A stretch of 64,000 nucleotides of DNA from Spongospora subterranea f. sp. subterranea (lineage: Eukaryota > Endomyxa: Phytomyxea > Phytomyxea > Plasmodiophorida), in contig JAUGWO010000107.1 in assembly GCA_049724395.1 (NCBI GenBank), positions 310,001 to 374,000 on the forward strand, in the 5' to 3' direction. The notes beneath the pieces are model-generated. The model was not told the DNA's origin and did not search any database. It worked only from the letters and a program-made list of their open reading frames with translations. The position numbers and the translations under genes are program-made. This document shows positions 20,391-32,200 of the stretch, piece after piece. Positions within the stretch are counted from its first letter, which is position 1; each line of letters begins with the position of its first letter.

Positions 20391-21672
20391 TTAATGGCGA
20401 TGATCATAATCAATTGATTGGGCACGAGCTCTCAGATTAGAATGGGGCTTGATAGGGTTCACAATGGTTCGGCACGTGGGATTTGTACAATGAGCACAGT
20501 TCAGATTATATTGTGTGGAACACAGTTCCTGGGTCGACAAGTGCCTGTGAACAATATCGGAGAGCGCGTCGACAAATATTGGGGAGTCATTGAGCGAGGG
20601 TGCCCGAGCATAAGTAACAATCCCAGATTTACGTGCCGCATCTAAACATCATTGAAAAACATTTCAGTGAAATAACGAACGGTTTCCTACCAGCATATTG
20701 AATATCCAGTTCATATAAAGTCTCAACATGATCAGAGGTAAATCCTATAGGAACCACAACCACATGTCGATGGCCGCTTTTTGCCAAGCCGTCAATTATG
20801 GATGACGTATTGGGCCCGACCCATGGAAGGAACCCGATCTTGGATTGCCAGGCGTGGACATATGAATGGGAATGGGCCAGGCGAGCCATGACCAGCTGGA
20901 CCGTCGCCCCCATCTCTTGTGCATATGGATCCCCACGAGTAATGATCTTCTGAGGCAGGGAATGGGATGAGAATACGATGACGGCGCCGTCACGAGCAGA
21001 TCCCTCTGGAACCATATCCAGTCCTCGTTTAACACAATCAGCAACACTTTGAGTCACCCAATCAGTTGTAGACACACTAGTGACAACGACTAAATACCTA
21101 TGAATATATCCTGGATGGGTTGGCCATCGATCAATAACAGACCACTGGAACTGTTTGTTCATATTGAGCCTGTCTAATTCCCTCCATAGTTGGTTAAGGC
21201 TGGATCCAGAAGTGGTGCAAGAGAACTGTGGATATTGGCTGAAAGCGACCGCTCTGCTGACACCATCCTCTCTCATCTGCTCTAGCGCCATCTCGGTTAA
21301 TGGATCAGCATATCGAAATGCTGTGTATGCTTTATGAGGGGCGGTCGATGGCGACAATTGATCCAATTGTTGCGCTAATTTCCGCCCTTGAACATCAGTC
21401 CAATGACCAATTGGACTTCCTCCACCTATATCGCCATATTGGCCCTGAATCTTACTTGTTCGCCGGTCAGCAATAAATGGTCCCTAATTGAAACTTAATT
21501 TTTAATTCGCCGAGCGCGTCCAAAGGAATTGATATTACAAGTGTCGACTGCAATCGCCCTAAATCAATAATCTCATTATCACCAAATAGTCGTCTTAGGA
21601 AAGGGTTCACATGTTTAGAGATGTTGGCCCCCCATGTTTCAGCATCACGACCCCCGTTTTGATCGGCTTCAT
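20391..21672 (-). CDS. HEM15: Ferrochelatase, mitochondrial, with C-terminal [2Fe-2S] motif
   Basis: Ferrochelatase inserts Fe2+ into protoporphyrin IX at the matrix side of the inner membrane, the last step of haem synthesis. Seen: KTGVVML near the start, VNPFLRRLFGD, GPFIADRRTSKIQ, GGGSPI, TAPHKAYTAFRYADPLTE, FSQYPQFSCTTSGSSLN, TIDRWPTHP-like (VIDRWPTHPGYI), FSSHSLPQK, and VPIGFTSDHVETLYELDI. Active-site His and Glu are present. Introns 21538-21484 (55 nt) and 20690-20642 (49 nt) keep phase. The last exon has NCAHCTNPTC, matching the Cys ligands of the animal/fungal [2Fe-2S] cluster. An apparent 1-nt loss in a run of six C (21628-21633, plus strand) shifts the frame between MLKHGG and the next block. 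The true start may lie upstream (open to about 21750). Confidence 0.92.
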
Positions 21673-21824
21673 GGCGATAGTATATGGCGGCAATACCGCC
21701 ACCGCCACGGATGTGATAAGTGTCGCTGCGACCAAACCATGCCGGCTAACCTAGAACGTCAAACCCATCAACATTGACCCAATAAATGAGAATAACAGCA
21801 GCTGTATTTATTGAAGGAGTATGA

Positions 21825-22205
21825 TCAGGTTTCTGATAGCCAATTAGTGATCTGGTTCGTGGCCGCTTCTGATTTGAGATACAATTCTTGGATAACTGAT
21901 TCCACAACAGATAGATGTTTAACCGATAAGTATATAGATAATATTACCATCGATAACGCTGCGATTATGATTGAAAACAACAGCCTAGTATATACATCGA
22001 TACGAAATGGAGGCGATTTAGGAACAGTTCGAGATGAAGAAACGTCCTCAACACGCTCTTTAACAACACCGTCTACACCAGAATTCTCGTCGCGTCCACC
22101 AGAATTCTCGCATTCACCAAACTTCCTTGCTGTCAGAGCTGATGATTTAGGAAGACCTTCTCGTGGAGTCTTTGGCGTATGTGTTTTGATAACCCGTTTG
22201 ATCAA
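21825..22205 (-). CDS. Hypothetical single-pass membrane protein, possibly partial exon
   Basis: I do not recognise it. About 125 residues are open: a polar, basic N-terminal part, then a strong membrane segment (LLFSIIIAALSMVILSIYL) and a polar tail of about 35 residues. There is no ATG at the start of the open stretch, so a first exon upstream would be needed; upstream in-frame codons remain open to about 22270. The opposite strand is open over the same length, so the coding strand is not certain. It sits between ferrochelatase and the left end of a DNA transposon. Confidence 0.35.
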   Translation of the reverse strand: MIKRVIKTHTPKTPREGLPKSSALTARKFGECENSGGRDENSGVDGVVKERVEDVSSSRTVPKSPPFRIDVYTRLLFSIIIAALSMVILSIYLSVKHLSVVESVIQELYLKSEAATNQITNWLSET

Positions 22206-22301
22206 TACCTTGGGCGATTGAGGTAAATCATGTTGGACATCAGATTTACAGCTGTTGGTGCCTGCGGGTCGTCATTATTCTAAGGGCAACTAGAAAAAAC
22301 T

Positions 22302-24272
22302 GGATCAAAAAGCTGGATCAAAAAGTGCGTGCCAGTCTTTTAATCCAGTCTTATCTGTCAAACAGAAAAAACTGGTTTCAAATCACCAGTCATGACGTTC
22401 AAAAGACTGGATTCAAATCATTCGAATTAAATCAGAGGCCCCGCCATACAAATGACTGGTGGAGGCCGTAGTCCAGCAATACGACTTTGAGCTTCGTTTT
22501 GTGGAACGCCAAGGTTGAACGGGGTTAGCAGGTTTATGGGCTGTTGGGGTTACGGGTTTAAGAGGTCGCGTTTAGGACAGAGTAATAGACCCCTAATAAG
22601 AGGTGGCAGCTTTAGCGAAGACTCGTCCAGGCTTGAACTCGTCCGAGTGGCACTTAAAAAAATTGAAAATCTTCGTCCGTCGATTCAGATTATTTTCGTT
22701 TGCAAAATGTTGAAATTATTTTATAAGTTTTTGGACGAGATTTTGATCTCCTGGTGTGGCCCGTCTGTAGGCAGTTGGAACAAGTCATGAACGTCTCTTT
22801 GCACACTTTCGCAACGACTGCTGTATTTGCCCTTCCATAAGGTTTTGTAGAGTTGAGAGTTAGCATCGAACAGATTCAACGATCAATCTACGTACAGGGC
22901 AAGCCTTGAAATACGCAAATAAACATTCCAACAAAGACGTGAAGTAGCACGTATTATTGTCATGGCAATAACTTTGATACGTGGTCAGTGCATTTCTATA
23001 AATGATACGACTTCCTTTAGGGCGACCTGATTTAGCTTTCACTATATTGTCCGGGCCAACTATTTCCTTTGAATTGTTAGGGGCTCGCCCGTCATTGGCA
23101 AGTTTCCGATTGCGAACGACAACCGGCGCCTTTCTGGCGTATTTATCGATTTGCCTTTTCCATAGTTCAGCTTGCCCGTAGTGAACGGTTACGCCAGATG
23201 CGGCATCCTCGAAATCTTGTCGTAAAGACTCCGAGAACATCGTCAAGATTGACATTCCTTACACAAGCGAATTTTTGCGATCCGCAATCTGATAAGACGT
23301 CGAATGCATGGACTCGATTGGGTTCGAATCACTGCGGGCCATTTCTTCGAATTCTTTATCAGTGCACGATTTGCATGTAATATAAGCCTCCGCGTCACGA
23401 AGCCACCATTTAAACAATTTGGTGGCGTTGGGATATTCGGACTGTAATTTCTCAATCGCCGAGTTGACGGGCTCCTGAATGAGCTTTCGAATGTTTGCCA
23501 TAAACTCACCGTTATCGTGTTTTCCGACAACAGAATAGTTGCGGTTGAGCCGTTCAGCAGAGCTAAGGAATGTGCATGGCATCCCTTAATGAACCTGTTG
23601 GCTCTCTTACTCAAAGATTCGTCTACTAGTTCGAGACCATAAGTGTTGATAAATGAACCAATGATGGTCACATATGACTTGATGAATCCGTTCCTTTTGC
23701 TTCTGAGAAGTCCATGAGCATTATAAAAAAGAAAAACAAGAAAAATACCTGATGTTGAAATCATTGGGGTCGTTCTGCTTCGGCCTCAACGCTGAGACAC
23801 GACAAGCAGAGGTCGGTAGAGAACAAAAAAGAACCCCGACACATCTTTTTGCAACAAAACGCACGCCCTTGCCAATCTGGAGAGACCTTGTGCTCTGTAA
23901 CTGCCACCGGGAATAGCGATTAAGTAGATTGGGCATGTCCTTAATGTTTTCAAACCGGTATAGACAATCGTAAAGGGAAGTTGGAGGCAGGCATGAGTAT
24001 TAAGATCTCGGGATGTGATTATACAAGCTCTGGCTACCAAGTCTGCTCAAAGTGTGGAATGCGGGGAGCCGCACGGCCGCACCGCACCGTCCGGTACCCG
24101 GTAACCCTGTTCATTCACTTCATTCACTTCGCAGAAAATCCTTTGAGTCAGTTTGTACGGCGGGGCCTCTGGTTTAATCCAATGAGTCTTTTGAACGTGA
24201 ATCCAGCTTTTTTTGTCCAAGAAAAAAGACTGGGTTCAAAAGACTGGGCACACACTTTTTGATCCAGTCAAT
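22302..24272. mobile_element. DNA transposon with about 150-bp terminal inverted repeats (MULE-like)
   Basis: The left end (22302-22465) and right end (about 24150-24272) are inverted copies. Shared blocks are tggatcaaaaagtgygtgcc, ccagtctttt, acgttcaaaagact and aaatcagaggccccgcc (right end aaaccagaggccccgcc). The repeats have drifted, with small indels. Inside lies a degraded transposase on the minus strand. Long terminal inverted repeats and the transposase pattern suggest a Mutator-like element, but the superfamily call is tentative. Target duplications could not be fixed by eye. Confidence 0.75.
22860..23764 (-). pseudogene. Degraded transposase of the long-TIR element
   Basis: Three overlapping frames carry a likely MULE/KDZ-like core: RNGFIKSYVTIIGSFINTYG, ANRFIKGCHAHSLALLNGS, FKWWLRDAEAYITCKS and SDSNPIESMHSTSYQI. 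This order (RxxFIxTYxxIxGTF, RYxKGCxFHxxxS, WLxWWL, TTNxxExMH) is what I recall from fungal transposases with a SWIM- or zinc-finger-flanked DDE core. A C-terminal segment follows (22860-23255) with a basic motif (KAKSGRPKGSRI). At least two frame changes break it. The DDE residues cannot be assigned with confidence. Confidence 0.55.
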
Positions 24273-24639
24273 TCTGTAGACCCGTTCGCATGAATTGGGT
24301 GTTAGTCTGTGGGTGTTAACGCCCAAAATCCAATCAATGCATATGGTGTTTACAAATCACCAAATACGACTCATGTCAGGTTAAATCGTTTCATAAAACA
24401 ACCAAGACGGTTTGGAGTGCTTTGGGTGGTCAAAGTATCACAACTGGTGTCTTCATGGTCTTCCATCCAAGATTGAAGGGTAAAACCTCCGTCGCGACCT
24501 CGTCGTTCCTGACGCCATGAATCAACATATCTTGGTGGAATCCCTTGCTGATTGATGGTGGCTCAATCGTCGCATCATAGGCGTCGCCGGAACCGGTCAC
24601 GCCCTCCCAGGACACAGTAAAAGCGTTGGTGTTCAGCAC

Positions 24640-26215
24640 GTTATATCTTTCAATGAGTCCTGGTTGACAAAATTAGGAGCAACTCACAATCACAACCGTC
24701 CTGGCAAAATCGTCCAAGGTCTCGAGACAAAAGCTGTCGTCATCGTTCGAGGTACTGAACGCCCATTACTGTTATCACCGTTTTCTAATCCGTCATCAGA
24801 AGCGTCTCTGGCGCTGCCCCAACGCCACAAGTATGGCGATTTCCAGGACGTGTTCGAGAAGAAAAACGCTGACCAACTGCCCCCACATTGCACATACGAT
24901 TGCGCCATCAACTTTAAGGACGAGACTGGCCTGCTGCCATACAGGAAGGTCTACAAACTCGGCCAGACCGAACAAAAAGTTTTGCTTCAGTACATCGAAG
25001 ACAACCTCAAGAAAGGATTCATTCGCCACTCCAAATCATCGTTAGGATCACCAATACTCTTTGTAAAGAAGAAGGACAACAGCCTCCGACTGTGCGTCGA
25101 CTACCGCGATATCAACAATATAACCAAGAAGGAGCCTTATCCGATTCCTGCTATCCAAATATTTTGGCCCAACTGTCTTCTGCCAAAATCTTCACGAAGA
25201 TCGATCTACGAGGCGCTTACAATCTCCTTCGAATCAAGGACGGCGACGAGTGGAAGACCGCATGGTGCTGCAAATATGGAAATTTCGAGTATACGGTAAT
25301 GCCGTTTGGTCTAATGAACGCCCCGGTTATTTTCAGAGGTTTATGAACGACTCCTCCGTGAATACCTCGACAAATTTGTGGTTGTTTACCTCGACGACAT
25401 TTTGATCTACTCGGAGAGCGCGCTGCAGCACGACGTTAATGCTCGATTAGTACTTACCAAGTTGCGTTCAGCTGGTTTATTTGCAAAACTTGAGAAATGC
25501 GTGTTCGACGCTCAGGAAGTCGAATTCCTCGGTCATCTGGTCACCGACAACAGCATCAAGATGGACCCAAGTAAGGTGGAGACTTTCCTCGATTGGGCGA
25601 CACCTTCAACGGTCAAGGACGTCCAAAGTTTCCTAGGCTTTGCTAACTTCTACAGGGAGTTCATCGTAGATTTCGCCAAAATATCTTCACCTCTGACGTC
25701 GCTGACGAAACAAGATCAACCATTTGATTGGTCGGCCGCGACCGAGTCCGCGTTCGTGACCCTGAAACGAGCGTTCACCACGGCGCCTGTTATGAAACAT
25801 TTTGACCCTATCTTACCTATCATCATTGAGACCGATGCGTCAGACTTCTCCTTCGGCGCCGTGATTTCGCAACCGCAAATGGACGGTCAATTGCATCCTA
25901 TTGCGTTCTGTTTAAGAATATTAACAGTTTCGGAATTGGACTACGATGTTCATGACAAAGAATTACTCGCGATCGCGGTAGCGTTTCAAATGTGGAGACA
26001 TATTTTAGAAGGAACACAGCACAAAATCACCGTATACAGAGACCACAAGAATTTGGTTTATTTTACCTCGTCCAAGACTCTCAGTCGCCGACAAGCTCGT
26101 TGGCCATTAATGCTCGCTGAATATCTGTTCGTCATCGTGCACCGACCTGGTAGTCTATCAGGAAAACCAGATGCGTTGTCGCGGCGTCCCGAATACGAAA
26201 TTCAACCAAACGACC
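24640..26215 (+). mobile_element. Ty3/gypsy fossil, reverse transcriptase and RNase H part (copy 1)
   Basis: Reverse transcriptase and RNase H domains of a Ty3/gypsy element are readable (for example [42 protein letters not shown], and IIETDASDFSFGAVISQPQ, then RPGSLSGKPDALSRRPEY). The element is broken, with a few breaks visible, and it lacks its own integrase here because it ends against another retroelement piece. A second copy lies at 34.0-35.2 kb. Confidence 0.9.
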
Positions 26216-26624
26216 TGAAAGCATCCAGTTTAAACCAGAACTTTGATCCAGCCAGATGTTTGACTATTGCTTCCATGAACGGCATAGGCCAGACAGTACT
26301 TTCGCAGAGTGCATTTACTCCACGAAGATCTACTGTCATTCTCCTGCCTCCATCCTTCTTCTTCACCACCAATACTGGTGATGCCCATTCAGAATTGTAA
26401 TTCTCTTCAATTAGACCATTCTTCATTAACTCATCAACGAACTTCTTCAAGAATTCGCTATCTTCTGTGCTGTATCTTCTTGCCTTGCATTTAAACGGAA
26501 ATGCATTTGACTGATACCTGAGAGAATGTTGGTTTGGCGGGATGATATTATGGGGCATGCTCCTAATCCTCATGACCTTCTCAAGTTGCTTCGTTTGGTT
26601 TTTGTTCAATGTCGTCGGAAGCAC
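26202..26624 (-). mobile_element. Ty3/gypsy fossil of a second family, antisense reverse transcriptase piece (copy 1)
   Basis: On the minus strand a second gypsy family begins directly at the end of the first: VKKKDGGRRMTVDLRGVNA and KNGLIEENYNSEWASPVLVV are reverse transcriptase fingers/palm motifs. Orientation is opposite to the pieces on both sides. The identical junction is found again at 35.17 kb. It is a fragment of a broken element. Confidence 0.85.
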
Positions 26625-28590
26625 TTAATGTCGTTTTTACCTCACGGAAGCACTTTGGTGCGGAAAAAAATACTCAGCTCGGGAATTACTGTAGTCAGGA
26701 TCCTAATAAGCTCAAGGTTTTTACGAAGTTCCAACATCCCGTCAATGCGGCTCAATCAATGCAATTTCTTTGTGCGGCAACATGGCTTTCTTCTAGTATT
26801 CCCAAATTTGTGATGCATTGGCTCCTTTACGTCTGTTTTTGGAACATATTCTTGAAAATGCTCCTGTCCGCACCAAAACGTTTGCTGCGCGTATTAGTCT
26901 GAAGGAAGCTGGGTGGAATGAGGAGCATCGAAAGCTGTTTGATACGGTATTGGATAAAATTCGTCAAGCAGTCACATTAGCGTACCCGGACATCGATCAA
27001 GTTCCATGCATGTTTACGGATGCAAGCCAAGCTTACTGGAATATTGCCATTACTCAAGTTCCTCCTGACAACCTAAACCTTCCTGTGGCCAGGTCATGAG
27101 CCTCTAGCGTTTTGTAGTGGGTCTTCGAGGGCTCGTCAAAAGGAAGCCTATCCAATTCAGCATGCTGTTGAAGTTTTTGATTACATTCATGCCCAGACGT
27201 TCATCCGTTTCGTATTTTTGAGGACCATCGCAACTTGACTTTTATCTATAATCCACAATGTTCTGGGGCTTTCTTACATCGTCATTCGTTGGACAAAATT
27301 CACTGGTGGCGTCTTAAACTCGACGGCAAGAAATATATCGTTGAGAGCATTTCAGGTGAAGAAAAATGTCTGGGCGGATATAGACACTCGATGGTCAGTT
27401 TCTGGTGAGGCGCCTGCTCCTAACTCTCGGGTTTTTAGGACTGTCCATATTGCCAGCCGTTGTTCAACCTTATGAAAACAAGGATTCTGAATGGCCATCT
27501 CTTTCTGACATCATTTCTATTCAGCATTCGTCCCCGGAATATCACCCCGCTCTATTGGTTGATGGCTTATCCTTCTTTTCCCCGAATATTATCTGGATCC
27601 TGACGCGGCCCAATCTCTCCAATTTCGCTTGCTGGTTATTGCTCATTGTGGGAGTTTCGGTCACCGACGTTTTAAAGTTACCTTTTCAAATCGAGGAGGT
27701 AAGGTGATTCCTCGTCCTTTCGGACCGGCGACTCATGGCTCCCGAGCCAATGAAGTTTTATTTCGACCTTCTCTATATTGGAGCGTCTTTTGGAGAAAAC
27801 CGATATGCCCTTGTGATCAAAGATGACATCTCTTCATTATCGATATTTTTCCCTTTGCCAGTCCTACTTCTGTAGTGACCGCTGTTTCCGTGCTCGACTA
27901 ATTCAGCCGGTATGGAGTTGCCCCCGTCTGGCTGTCTGTTCGCGGATCCCATTTTCTCAATCGAGTTATGGAGGATCTGAGGTTTCGTCTTCATTGTGAA
28001 CATCATTTTACGGTGGCGTACTGTCCCTGGTCTAATGGGACTGTTGAAGTGGTAAATTCGCACTTCTTATTTATTCTCCGTTCTCTACTGTCAGAATTTC
28101 GGATGAAAAAGACTGAAATGGCCCCATCTAATACCGCTTGTACGTTTTGTTCTCAACAATTCTGCTTCAGATTATCGTCTTCCTGCTGTGACTTTATTCA
28201 TGGGCGCTCCCGCCAGTTCGGCACTTGATGCGGTTTGGAATCCAAAATCAAGAAGTGTATTACAGGTACCGCTTCACTCGACGCCCTGAATACCATGTTA
28301 AGAACTTTCGAGATCTTTGGCTGTTATGCGCAAACACGTTCAAGAGGGCCGTGATTTTTGTCGGAAAAATGCAAACGCTCGAAGGAAGACAGTGCTCTCA
28401 GATTTTTCGCTTGGTGATTTTGTTCTAGTTTGTGACACTCTTCACGCGACGGGTTCTGAATTGTCAGTGCAGTGGAAAGGGCTTCACCAAATTGTCCGAG
28501 TTGTGAATGACTACGTTTATAAAGTTCGTGATCTGGTTTCCAATGTAATAGAAACGAAATCGTGTAGTCGCAGAACGTAAACACAGTCAA
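26600..28590 (+). mobile_element. Ty3/gypsy fossil of the second family, RNase H and integrase part
   Basis: RNase H (VPCMFTDASQAYWNIAITQV) is followed by RNase H/connection motifs, then a degraded integrase core (for example SNGTVEVVNSHFLF-like WSNGTVEVVNSH) and a C-terminal integrase tail (SVQWKGLHQIVRVVNDYVYK). The region is broken with many breaks. I see no clear long terminal repeat on either side. Confidence 0.75.
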
Positions 28591-29278
28591 GGGGGTGGGA
28601 CGATGGCTCGCCAGTCAGCATCGTGACCGGAGCGAAATTCTTCGGGCGACGATCGTATGGTTCAGCGTATACCGTAAGAGCACGAGAAGCTGCGGCCAAT
28701 CCGCTCTAGGCGAAATTCGGATATCCAATTGCGTAGCAAAAACAGTACACTGAAGAATAGAGTTGATTGGGAAAAGGTGTTTGTTTCAACAGATGGGATC
28801 GTATTTGTGAATGAGGCATAACACAGTAATGATGATGGTTGGTCAATTTGGATGCGCCTCCTGAAACAATGAAACTGTGCACCGTATCCAATGTGAGATG
28901 ATATTCCCACCGAATTCACCAAGGATTACTCATTGTGCACATGGAAGAACAGGCCAATTTTCCGAGCGCATCGTGTTGAGTCAATCAAGAGAATGGTTTG
29001 CGATTTACCACCTAAAGATTAAAGCGATGTTGATATGAGAGATGTGCCTGATTTAAAAAATGTTTTAGACTTGTGGTGTTATGTGCGATACTGATGAGGT
29101 GAACGTGATCCGAATTGGGCAATTTCGTCTTGACAGTATCACGACGCATCGAAACCGATGGCTACTCGCAATATATCTTTGGCGACGAACCAAAATCTAC
29201 TGTGTTCCAACGTGGACCGAGTGAAATCTGCCTAAAGGGCGACAGTTTTATAAAATGCAGTTCAAGGTAGTTGGCTTA
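28591..29278. other. Intergenic or decayed repeat sequence
   Basis: No gene or domain is visible between the gypsy remnant and the 3' end of the ankyrin gene. It could contain retroelement flanks too old to recognise. Confidence 0.4.
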
Positions 29279-32200
29279 TCAGAATTTTGCTTTGAAAAGT
29301 TCAACAATTGTGGCGGCGAATGGGGTACTGTTTGCCTTCTTTTTCTCAATAGCCAACTCCAGCGCTGTCTCACCATTAGCCTTGATGGTGAAAGAGGCGC
29401 CTTTTTTCAAAAAAACCCGAACCAGATCGACCCTGCAATTCAGATTAGTCAATCAATCAAAAGGTGGTTGATCAGGCGTGATTTGCCCAACCGCTGTTGC
29501 GAAACTGCCAAATGTAGAGCAGTTTTGTCACACTTGTTTTGCATGTTGAGTAATTGTTTGTCCCACGTTTCACAGAAAGTGTTTTGCGGTTTCCTGTGAG
29601 ATTATTTCAGCGATTTCGATGTTTTAGACATATGTGTGAACATGGACAGGCTAAAAAGACTCAGAAATCCATCAAAGAACCCAAACCATCTCTTCTTGTT
29701 ATCCGGCAGCAGTTGACCGAGATCCTTTGATTCAATTATATCGATTACGATCTGTTCACTTCTGTGAAATATAAATCAGATTATTTGACAATATATCAAA
29801 AGTCGATCAGTGTACAGGTTATGCTCAACTGCAGAGTGCAGAACTGTATTTTCGTTATAGTCAAGAGCCATGGGATTGGCGCCTCTATCCAACAGATACT
29901 TAATAACGTTTTCCCTAACAAATCATCTTAATTAAGATGATGATCAGTGTCAAAAACGAAATAAGACCAACCGATTACATCTAGCAGCTTGATGGAGATA
30001 AGTGCTTCCTTCACTGTGGCGGTAGTTGATATTCAGGTTTTTAAGGGTCGAAATGATAAGTTCGTCTGTCCTGTGAGCAATTCCAATCATGTTTGAATAT
30101 TTGATGAATATTGAGCAATTTACAGAAACCCAGGCATATTGAAATGCAAGGGTGTGTTCCCATCATTATCCGCTAAGTTCGGGTCAGCACCTCTTTTAAT
30201 CAACACTTGAGCGATATTATCACTGAAACAAAACCCCATTTTTAACGGTTCACATCCAGACAGTAAACTTTGCCAACCACGAAAAACGAAACGCTAATAA
30301 GAGAGCAGTTTGGCCCATACGGTTCCTCAGATTGATTATTTCGCAGGCGCCAATCTGCCTGTGAGATGAATTCAGTGACTTGAATGTGCTAGATCCACAT
30401 TTAAGCAGATACCGATCATCATGATTCACTTCTCCATTCAAACACCCAGAAATGTGGGTCATTTTATTGTGACCCAGATTATCGGCCGCTTTGGGCCGCG
30501 CCGCATCAAGTATATGAACGAGTATCTGCTCATTTCTGTGAAATTCAAATCAAATACAATAATATTAGCAATTGAACAGCATACACGTTACTGTATACTG
30601 CACGATGCAATGCTGTATTTCCAGAATCATCAGCAATAGTAGGATTGGCGCCTTTATCCAACAAATACTTGACCACCACTTCCCTAACAAATCCGTTGTA
30701 TTGAGATGATGATTCAGAGTCAAAAACAAAATAAGACCAACCGCTCAGATGTAATAGCTAGATGGAGATACGTTCCATAACTGTTGCGGTGGTTGATATC
30801 CATGGTTTTAATGGTCGAAATAATGAATTCGTCTGTCCTGTGAGCAATTCCAATCATGTTTGGATATTTGATGAAGAGTGAGCAATTTACAGAAACCGAG
30901 GCATATAGAAATTCAAGGGTGTGTTCCCATCATTATCCGCTAAGTGCGGGTCAGCACCTCTTTGCAGCAACAGTTGGCTGATTCGATCACAGCTACAAAA
31001 CTCCATCATTTAGGATTCACATCCGGACAGTAAACATTGCCAACCGCCATAAACGAAACGCTAAACAGAGAGCAGTTTGGCCCTTATGGTTCCTCAGATT
31101 GATCATTTCGTAGTCGCCAATCTGTCTGTGAGATGAATTCAGTGACTTGAATCTGCTAGGTCACATTTGAGCGGATACCGATCATCATGATTCACTTCTC
31201 CATTCAAACACCCAGAAATTTGGGTCATTCTATTCTGACCCAGATTATCGGTCGCTTTGGGCCGCGCCGCATCAAGTATATGAACGAGTGTCTGTTTATT
31301 TCTGTGAAATTCCAATCAGACACAATAATATTAGCAATTGAACAGCATACATGTTACTGTGTATTGCACGATGCAGTGCTGTATTTCCAGAATTATCAGC
31401 AATAGTAGGATTGGCGTCTTTATCCAACAGATACTTGACCACCACTTCTCTAACAAATCAGTTGTATTGAAGGGCAACTCAGAGTCCAACACAAATCATG
31501 TCTAACCGACAAAGATTAATAGCAAGATGGAGAATTGTGGACCCATCAATGTATCGGTGGTTGACATCAACGTTCTGTATCATTGAGATGAAGAGATGGT
31601 TGGTCCTGAGTTCACTTCATTGAATCTGTGAAATTGTGATATTTCATCAATTTACATGGATGTGTCGTGGAATGGCCCTAGGTGATCTGAATCCGTTATG
31701 GTGGGATCAGCACCATTCTCCAACAGAATTTGAGCGGTCTCAGGACTATTAATTATAAGAAAAAAGCTGAAAGATCGAATGAGACTTAGACAGTAAATTT
31801 GACCAACCTAAAACGAGCAGTTGCAGAAAAAAGAGCAGTTCGCCCGTCCTGGGCCCGCAGATTGATTATTCCATCGCATGACAGTTTAAACACTTCAAGA
31901 GCGAGGTTTGAATTTCTGTAAGATCAAATCAGCCACTTAAATGTGCTGGATTGACATTGACGCAATGTACAGGCCACGAATTAAACTGTGAAGTAAACTC
32001 GAATAGAAGTGTTCCGTCATGCCACTTTGGAACCGAAGATCAGATGGTTTTGGCCTCCACGCATGAATGATATGAATGATGATCTGTTTACTTCTGTGAA
32101 ACTTCAATCAGAATTCATGGTATATTGAAAGATCAGTTCAGTATACAGGCCATGCCGAGTTGCGAGGTGCAGTGCTGTAAGGCCTTGGTGATCAGCAATG

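Noticed and set aside
21811-22221. A plus-strand protein opposite the hypothetical membrane protein
   Set aside because: No domain or membrane segment; the minus strand has the better pattern, though neither is certain.
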